IMG/VR virus record: IMGVR_UViG_3300037540_000072
Span: 1-43,856 of that record
Direction: 5' to 3' (one strand)
From: a virus
Length of the DNA: 43,856 bases
In this document: in pieces, positions 39,611 to 43,856 of the stretch
Layout: each line of letters begins with the position of its first letter
Position numbering within the stretch: the stretch's first letter is position 1
Notes under the pieces: model-generated
The model's database searches: none
What the model was told of the DNA's origin: nothing
What the model saw: the letters and a program-made list of their open reading frames with translations, nothing else
Program-made: the position numbers and the translations under genes

Positions 39611-40380
39611 TTCTTCACCCTGACCTTAGCCATTACGTCCCGAATAGACTCTTTCCACTTGATAAGCGGCTTACCATCAAGAACAGAGAATATCTGCTTG
39701 ACGACTGAATCCTGTATTGCTGCCTTTAGCGGGTCAACGTACGTGGACATTTCCGAATCGGTAACACCATCAAGGATTACCCGGCTGTTAAAGTGCCTCA
39801 GTTTGCCGATCCAGAAACTTTCGGTAACCCATTCCTTGCATGCTTCATAAGTGTACGCCGGGTGAGGATCCAAATACGGCTCACAGCTGATAGAAGTCTT
39901 GTACCCTGCCCGATAAGCGTATTTCAGACAAGACAATCTTTCCTCGAAGTTCGGTGCCCCTGGTTCCCAAAACTTTAAGATATCGCTGTTTGTCGATCCG
40001 ATGGTGAAACGGAACATGATTTGATCTTTGAACGCTTTGAATGTTTCGCATATTTTAGTGATACATTCCCAGTGAGGTTTGCTGACGATCAGCACGTTAT
40101 TATCAGCGTGAAGCAGTTTTGACAGGACAACCATGAAATCGTACAGGATGTCTGGGGTGATATCATGTGACGAGGGAATCATAATCGTACCCTGCTTCTT
40201 GCCTTGGCTGGCATTGACTACTTTTTTGTTTACCTTGGAAACTAGCCAGTCCTCCGGTGATATCTGCTTGAACCGGTCGACTAGCATATTTCTCGCATAG
40301 CAATATCTACAATTGTGAGAGCAACCCTTTGCCATGTTCATGGTTGTTTCTGCCCATTCTTTCGTACCTGATTTTCTCAT
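39607..40380 (-). CDS. Radical SAM protein (SPL/gp37-68-like), 257 aa
   Basis: Cys 20, 24 and 27 in AKGCSHNCRYCYAR form the C-x3-C-x2-C site for a 4Fe-4S cluster. The sequence then follows a TIM-barrel-like order with TIMIPSSHDITPD, NVLIVSKPH and FRFTIGSTN, and YKTSISCEPYLD near the C terminus. This resembles spore photoproduct lyase and phage Gp37/Gp68-type radical SAM proteins. Substrate unknown; nucleic acid is plausible because a DNA methyltransferase is next to it (3 nt apart). Confidence 0.82.
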   Translation of the reverse strand: MRKSGTKEWAETTMNMAKGCSHNCRYCYARNMLVDRFKQISPEDWLVSKVNKKVVNASQGKKQGTIMIPSSHDITPDILYDFMVVLSKLLHADNNVLIVSKPHWECITKICETFKAFKDQIMFRFTIGSTNSDILKFWEPGAPNFEERLSCLKYAYRAGYKTSISCEPYLDPHPAYTYEACKEWVTESFWIGKLRHFNSRVILDGVTDSEMSTYVDPLKAAIQDSVVKQIFSVLDGKPLIKWKESIRDVMAKVRVKK

Positions 40381-40383
40381 GAT

Positions 40384-41037
40384 CTACTCTCTTTCTTGGT
40401 TCTGAAGGCTTTTTATAAATTCCTTTGCGATGTATTTCGAGTAAGCTGGCGGTATCGCTTGCGAAAGCTCCTTGCCTGTCATCCATTGAATGCCCATCGC
40501 GTCCTTACGGTCTTGTGTTGAAAAGAATGTAATCCCATCCCTTTTAGACCTACCGCCGGCGTTCCCATAAACTCCGATCGTTCGTAATTTACTATGTATG
40601 CACCTTGGCTGATGGACCCGGAAAGATGTCTCAAATAGCCTGTGACGCCTAAGCTGATTATAGTTTTTTGTCTGCAATCCAAACATTGACCCACATAAAG
40701 TGACCGGCTTCATAAGCGGAGCGCCTATTACGTTTTCAATTACATAAGGAACGCCGCTTTCGATTAGCCTCTGCCGTACAGGGTTAATTAGATCGGGGTG
40801 ATTGTCCTGCCTGTCCCATCGTTTTGTCATAGTGGAATGTCTCTGACAAGGTGGGGAAGCCCAGATAAAATCGAATGATCGTAAGAATTCAAGCGAAAGA
40901 CCAATTGCATCAGCCTGGATAAATTCATATGGATATCGCTTTTGTGGTTCAATGTCCACGCCAGTTACTTCAAATCCAGCATCAGCAAGCCCTCTACTCG
41001 CTCCGCCAGCTTTGCAAAATAAATCTAAAGCCTTCAT
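40384..41037 (-). CDS. DNA cytosine-5 methyltransferase, compact
   Basis: A 217-aa Dcm-type enzyme. Motif I is LDLFCKAGGASRGLADAG (4-21), motif IV SPPCQRHS (61-68, catalytic Cys 64), motif VI ENV (101-103), motif VIII-like QLRRHR (128-133). It is much shorter than typical enzymes (over 300 aa) and has a very small target-recognition region, as in many phage orphans. It may protect against host restriction. ATG follows GAAAGGGAAATT. Confidence 0.9.
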   Translation of the reverse strand: MKALDLFCKAGGASRGLADAGFEVTGVDIEPQKRYPYEFIQADAIGLSLEFLRSFDFIWASPPCQRHSTMTKRWDRQDNHPDLINPVRQRLIESGVPYVIENVIGAPLMKPVTLCGSMFGLQTKNYNQLRRHRLFETSFRVHQPRCIHSKLRTIGVYGNAGGRSKRDGITFFSTQDRKDAMGIQWMTGKELSQAIPPAYSKYIAKEFIKSLQNQERE

Positions 41038-41055
41038 AATTTCCCTTTCAATATT

Positions 41056-41101
41056 AGCCCCTGCCCGGCAACATGATTCGCGGCATGGTCAGGCAAGGGC
41101 T
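41056..41101 (-). promoter_or_regulatory. Intercistronic hairpin before the methyltransferase gene
   Basis: AGCCCCTGCC (41056-41065) pairs with GGCAAGGGCT (41092-41101), 10 pairs on the minus strand with one G-U. It is followed by AATATTGAAAGGG and the ATG at 41037, as near 9290. Confidence 0.6.
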
Positions 41102-41111
41102 TGTGCTGTGA

Positions 41112-41594
41112 TTATTTAAAATTTAAACTTGCAAATTCGCCGTAATACTTTTTCGCCGCCTTATCATACGCTTTAGCGGCCTTTAGAAGGCAAGTAAAAT
41201 ATCCAAGATGCTTTGTTTTGCCTTCTACGCCTATACAAGACGTCCATTTATTATTGCATTTCGCCCACGACACTCCTTTGTATCCGCTTTTGTTGGTTCG
41301 GAGCATTGGTCTATTTTGCATGTTCTGTGCGTGCGTACATAGCCTTAAATTGCTTCTCTGGTTATTAAGACCATTTCCATCTTTATGGTCAATTTCCATC
41401 CCAGGCTCCCCTCCTATTATAGCAAAGTGCATCCATCTTCTATTTACTCCCTTCCCTTTGATAGTATAGAATGTACTGCCTTTGCCGGGTTTCACCTTGC
41501 TCCATTTATCCTTATTGATTTCTGCGTAATCGCTGTCATCTACCAAAGCAAAGCTATTTGGGTACTTCGGAGTGCTAATGTCAATCTTTTTCAT
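41112..41594 (-). CDS. HNH homing endonuclease with AP2 domain
   Basis: 160 aa from ATG 41594 (AGAGGTATTAAA upstream). N-terminal strands, then EPGMEIDHKDGNGLNNQRSNLRLCTHAQNMQNR, the HNH core (His 70, Asn 77-78, Asn 82). C-terminal KSGYKGVSWAKCNNKWTSCIGVEGKTKHLGYF and YDKAAKKYYGEFASLNF form the AP2 DNA-binding fold. Free-standing enzymes of this kind spread by cutting related genomes. An in-frame ATG at 41684, at the predicted +1 of its promoter, could add 30 basic residues. Confidence 0.9.
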   Translation of the reverse strand: MKKIDISTPKYPNSFALVDDSDYAEINKDKWSKVKPGKGSTFYTIKGKGVNRRWMHFAIIGGEPGMEIDHKDGNGLNNQRSNLRLCTHAQNMQNRPMLRTNKSGYKGVSWAKCNNKWTSCIGVEGKTKHLGYFTCLLKAAKAYDKAAKKYYGEFASLNFK

Positions 41595-41629
41595 TTTAAT
41601 ACCTCTCATAGTATTTCTCAGGAAAATAA

Positions 41630-41687
41630 TGTATGGCAGGGACGGCTGAGATGTCCGTCTTTTTCGGTCGCTAAACCTAGCCATACA
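41630..41687 (-). promoter_or_regulatory. Structured 5' leader of the HNH-AP2 gene
   Basis: TGTATGGC (41630-41637) pairs with GCCATACA (41680-41687); inside, GACGG (41641-41645) pairs with CCGTC (41655-41659). With the predicted start near 41682-41684, at least five outer pairs are in the RNA. The structure precedes the ribosome site by about 25 nt. Confidence 0.52.
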
Positions 41688-41688
41688 C

Positions 41689-41716
41689 AATATACCACGT
41701 AACTCGCGAAAGTCAA
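41689..41716 (-). promoter_or_regulatory. Promoter of the HNH-AP2 gene
   Basis: TTGACT (41716-41711), 16-nt spacer, TATATT (41694-41689), with TTGACTTTC as in the 8722 and 37499 promoters. It lies in the gap after the lipoprotein-like gene stop. Confidence 0.66.
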
Positions 41717-41719
41717 GTA

Positions 41720-42013
41720 TCATTTCTCTGCGTTAGTCGCTGTTTTTATTTTAAATGAATGCGTCAATGGATCGTACTCGAGCTCGATGTTGCTTGGAAT
41801 GCCGGTATACTTGTCGACCTCAAAGAATCCATTGTTGGGATCGTAGTAAAAACCGTCGAACTCTACCGACTTCAAGAATGTATTGATCTGCAAGCGGTCC
41901 TTTTCGAGTATTATTTGGGTGCACCCTGACAGTGCGAAGATCACAAACAGAATGATCACGCCCACGCAAATACCTATGAATACTTGCAATGCTGTGTTGT
42001 AGTGCTTATTCAT
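41720..42013 (-). CDS. Lipoprotein-like membrane protein, 97 aa
   Basis: A hydrophobic start (LQVFIGICVGVIILFVIFALSGCTQ) ends with a LSGC lipobox, so a lipoprotein is likely, although the signal is long. The rest is strand-rich and soluble. It might be a superinfection-exclusion or spanin-type protein; nothing decides this. Starts by 1-nt overlap with the 124-aa gene. Confidence 0.66.
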   Translation of the reverse strand: MNKHYNTALQVFIGICVGVIILFVIFALSGCTQIILEKDRLQINTFLKSVEFDGFYYDPNNGFFEVDKYTGIPSNIELEYDPLTHSFKIKTATNAEK

Positions 42014-42387
42014 TATCTTTCCTCCACTTCACAGATAGCAGCGGCTTGGAGGTAGTGTTTGGGCTTGGCCTTGCAAAGTATCGCAGTCAGTATTTGCTCG
42101 CCATTGTCGCACATCACAACCCTCAATGCTCGAATAAATGTCAGTATCCCCCACTTCTCCACAGCCCTATCTCTGTATTTAACTTGGTTGTCGGGGGTGA
42201 GGGCTACGGGAGTGACCCTAGTGCAGTCATGGTATATCGGCTTGTCTAAGTTCATATTTGCCCCGCACTCGCACTCTCCTCTTAGCCACTTATGTTTTGC
42301 CGCTACGTTATTTAACACCTCGCCTAAAATCTTAGGCAACTCTGTCTCGCTGGCTTGGAGGATTGTTTCTGGGGTTACTTTAGTCAT
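42013..42387 (-). CDS. Hypothetical protein, 124 aa
   Basis: ATG follows AAGGAGAATCCAA. It has CECG early, and the end KPKHYLQAAAICEVEE resembles the C-terminal helix of some small phage proteins. Overlaps neighbours by 4 and 1 nt. Function unknown. Confidence 0.64.
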   Translation of the reverse strand: MTKVTPETILQASETELPKILGEVLNNVAAKHKWLRGECECGANMNLDKPIYHDCTRVTPVALTPDNQVKYRDRAVEKWGILTFIRALRVVMCDNGEQILTAILCKAKPKHYLQAAAICEVEER

Positions 42388-42647
42388 TTGGATTCTCCTT
42401 TGGCTTGAGCAAGGGTTTTATTCCTTAAGTCCCACATGTAGCCGGGCATTTCGTCTTTATGGAGGCTTTGGATGAACTCATGCATAGCCGGAGCACTGGC
42501 TATTAGGTGGGCAATCTTAGGGTCATAACACCATGCTAGATACTCTAAATCTCCATCAGCCCTTTTCTCTGCCACGAGATACCGAAGACTTGTTTCGCAT
42601 GGGCCTGTGTCTTGTACTTCCCATTCGCCTTTTGTAAATTCACTCAT
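42384..42647 (-). CDS. Paralogue of the 93-aa ARLIAAAPELL protein, 87 aa
   Basis: TKGEWEVQD ... YDPKIAHLIASAPAMHEFIQSLHKDE shares its order and key words with the plus-strand gene at 37766-38047. ATG follows ATATTGAAAGGAAAGAGAA. Function unknown. Confidence 0.74.
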   Translation of the reverse strand: MSEFTKGEWEVQDTGPCETSLRYLVAEKRADGDLEYLAWCYDPKIAHLIASAPAMHEFIQSLHKDEMPGYMWDLRNKTLAQAKGESK

Positions 42648-42745
42648 TTCTCTTTCCTTTCAATATAAGCCTGCACCCCGCCCAGAGCCAAAGCAAGTAA
42701 GCACAGCATTGCGCCGGAGTAGATTAGGGTTTGGATTAGGTACAT
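42644..42745 (-). CDS. Membrane micropeptide, 33 aa
   Basis: One hydrophobic segment (LIQTLIYSGAMLCLLALALGGVQAY), charged end (IERKEK). Its stop overlaps the next ATG (ATGA) and its start is 1 nt past the stop of the papain-like gene. Adjacent to the muralytic candidate, it could be a holin-like partner. Confidence 0.52.
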   Translation of the reverse strand: MYLIQTLIYSGAMLCLLALALGGVQAYIERKEK

Positions 42746-42746
42746 G

Positions 42747-43421
42747 TTAATCGTCTTTAATTAAAGGCTTGGTTTTATACCCAAGCTGTGTGAGTTTCCA
42801 CCAAAGCTTGATTGGTGACCATATTCGCCATTTAGTAAACATTCCAGCCATCCAACAAAAGCCTTGTACCGCGACTGAGCATATATTCTGCTCATTCTCT
42901 TTGGGTTTCTGGGTTGGCCTTAGTGGGTTGAAGAAATTACCGATGGTTTTCTTGTTGTAGCCGAGGTTGTTGTCGGCTTGGTCTTTTGCCCACTTCTTTG
43001 CTCTAGTAATCTGGATTGCTTCTCGCGGGATCGTCATTATATCCCATCTTCTAGGATACCTCAATACCTCTTTTGCTTCTCGGATTACAGTACCATCGTC
43101 TTCGTCTCTCATCGTACTTGTGAACATTTCGCCCCGCCACAAGGGATACCTCATCTGCTTGTCACCTTCCCATACTGTATAACCAACAGAGACATTTTCT
43201 TCGTTACCATGCCCAACATAGAACCTGCCGTCTTTATCTCCCCACCACACCTCTACATGACTGTACCGGTTCTTAAATGCCTTCCATGCAAGCTTGAATT
43301 GACCAATACACAAAAGGCCAATTACGTTTACAGCGGTTGTGTAGAGCGATATTCCATCGTCAACCCATTTGCCATCACCGAGTTTTGCTTTGTAAAATGC
43401 TATGATAAAATAATCCTGCAT
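42747..43421 (-). CDS. Permuted papain-like (NlpC/P60, YaeF-like) enzyme, candidate endolysin
   Basis: 224 aa. The order of conserved elements is that of circularly permuted NlpC/P60 enzymes: a His in NRYSHVEVWWGD (His 55), GHGNEENVSVG, later WDIMTIPREAI, then LGYNKKTIGNFF where the family has YDWLG, and a C-terminal NICSVAVQGFCWMAG with Cys 181 as the likely nucleophile. Such enzymes cut amide bonds in cell walls or lipids. A membrane micropeptide follows. It could be the endolysin; no other muralytic gene is visible. Confidence 0.68.
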   Translation of the reverse strand: MQDYFIIAFYKAKLGDGKWVDDGISLYTTAVNVIGLLCIGQFKLAWKAFKNRYSHVEVWWGDKDGRFYVGHGNEENVSVGYTVWEGDKQMRYPLWRGEMFTSTMRDEDDGTVIREAKEVLRYPRRWDIMTIPREAIQITRAKKWAKDQADNNLGYNKKTIGNFFNPLRPTQKPKENEQNICSVAVQGFCWMAGMFTKWRIWSPIKLWWKLTQLGYKTKPLIKDD

Positions 43422-43438
43422 GGTATTCTCCTTATAAG

Positions 43439-43798
43439 TTAAACTATTGAAAAGCCAAAAGGCGTGTTATGTTTTATTGTCGGTTCCAGTATTGGGGGTT
43501 TATGTGCTTGAGTCATAAGCAAAGGTTTCGGTACCGGTTTCGGTTCTCTGGCTTTGCGTGCTTTCAATCTTTTCGACTTGTAAGCTTCCATTCGCCGTTT
43601 ATTTTCTGCTTCAATTTCAACCTTATCTGCAATATTCAATCCCTTGACGATCTTCTCTGCGAACTTTTCCGATACATACTCAGCCATCTTGGTTTTACCC
43701 TTGAGGACTTTGTAGTACTTAACTCTGCCGTCTCTGGCTTGAAATACCATTCTTGCCATCGGACGGTCTTTTCGCCTTAAGGAGATATTAATTTGCAT
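43439..43798 (-). CDS. Basic protein, 119 aa (crosses the terminal repeat)
   Basis: ATG follows AAAAGGAAACGCA. Helical and Lys/Arg-rich (KVEIEAENKRRMEAYKSKRLKARKAREPKP), with a Pro-rich end. No family known. Its start lies in the 127-bp terminal repeat; in the circle it is the gene after rusA with a 12-nt gap. Confidence 0.62.
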   Translation of the reverse strand: MQINISLRRKDRPMARMVFQARDGRVKYYKVLKGKTKMAEYVSEKFAEKIVKGLNIADKVEIEAENKRRMEAYKSKRLKARKAREPKPVPKPLLMTQAHKPPILEPTIKHNTPFGFSIV

Positions 43799-43856
43799 TG
43801 CGTTTCCTTTTTAAAATAAAGTTGCGTTACTTTCCTGTAACAATTTAATTCTGATT
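43730..43856. repeat. Terminal direct repeat, right copy
   Basis: Exact second copy of positions 1-127. Removing one copy joins the rusA gene at 82-552 directly to the 119-aa gene at 43439-43798. That gives a continuous minus-strand operon across the contig ends. Confidence 0.95.

Noticed and set aside
1-43856. Integrase, repressor, tRNA genes and polymerases
   Set aside because: None was recognised by eye on either strand; tRNAscan and HMM searches would be needed to exclude them fully.

Overview
This window is a complete genome of an uncultivated tailed bacteriophage, most likely podovirus-like. The first 127 bases recur exactly at positions 43730-43856, so the contig closes on itself. The unique genome is 43,729 bp and is circular or circularly permuted. 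Diagnostic genes are an N4-gp56-type major capsid protein, a P22/podovirus-type portal, small and large terminase subunits, a gp10/gp12-like tail nozzle and Gln/Gly-rich ejection-type proteins. I see no integrase, no recognisable repressor and no polymerase, so a virulent life style is more likely but not proven. The host is probably a diderm (Gram-negative-type) bacterium that uses Shine-Dalgarno initiation. The reasons are strong AGGAG sites, an O-antigen ligase/polymerase-type gene, Sec-type signal peptides and a lipoprotein. The host taxon cannot be read from the sequence.

Layout. Nearly every gene lies on the minus strand and is read from high to low coordinates. (1) The structural operon starts at a divergent promoter region near 37.5 kb and runs left to a terminator near 11.68 kb. 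In order it encodes a small protein, a giant secreted-looking BNR-repeat adhesin, terminase small and large subunits, portal, small lysis-like and zinc-ribbon proteins, scaffold, major capsid, a head-decoration-like protein, a beta-helix fibre, an O-antigen ligase-TPR membrane protein, an adaptor, three more signal-peptide-bearing fibre-like proteins, the tail nozzle and the ejection proteins. (2) The left operon starts at a promoter near 11.56 kb. It encodes small unknown proteins, then a recombination block (HNH-like protein, YqaJ/lambda-Exo nuclease, ERF annealing protein, NinB-like protein), zinc-finger and basic proteins, an O-like replication protein, a DnaC-like helicase loader and RusA. 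(3) It continues across the contig junction into 43.8-38.4 kb, which holds a permuted-papain (NlpC/P60-like) enzyme, an HNH-AP2 homing endonuclease, a cytosine methyltransferase, a radical SAM enzyme, a YkgJ-like Cys cluster protein and an HExxH protein. (4) The only convincing plus-strand genes form a small cassette at 37.65-38.34 kb, divergent from the structural operon.

The most interesting points are these. The O-antigen ligase/polymerase gene sits inside the virion module and may remodel the host surface. Five appendage-like proteins carry N-terminal signal peptides. Four promoter candidates share TTGACTTT, and two face outward from 37.5 kb with the start codon at the predicted +1. A candidate ~90-nt RNA at 8.6 kb has two interleaved perfect stems and a terminator tail. 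Two opposed mini membrane-peptide ORFs have start codons in the two arms of one inverted repeat. GC-rich hairpins recur just upstream of Shine-Dalgarno sites. Iteron-like repeats lie inside the replication-protein gene. Many small genes (29-58 codons) that escape ordinary length cut-offs are listed below.
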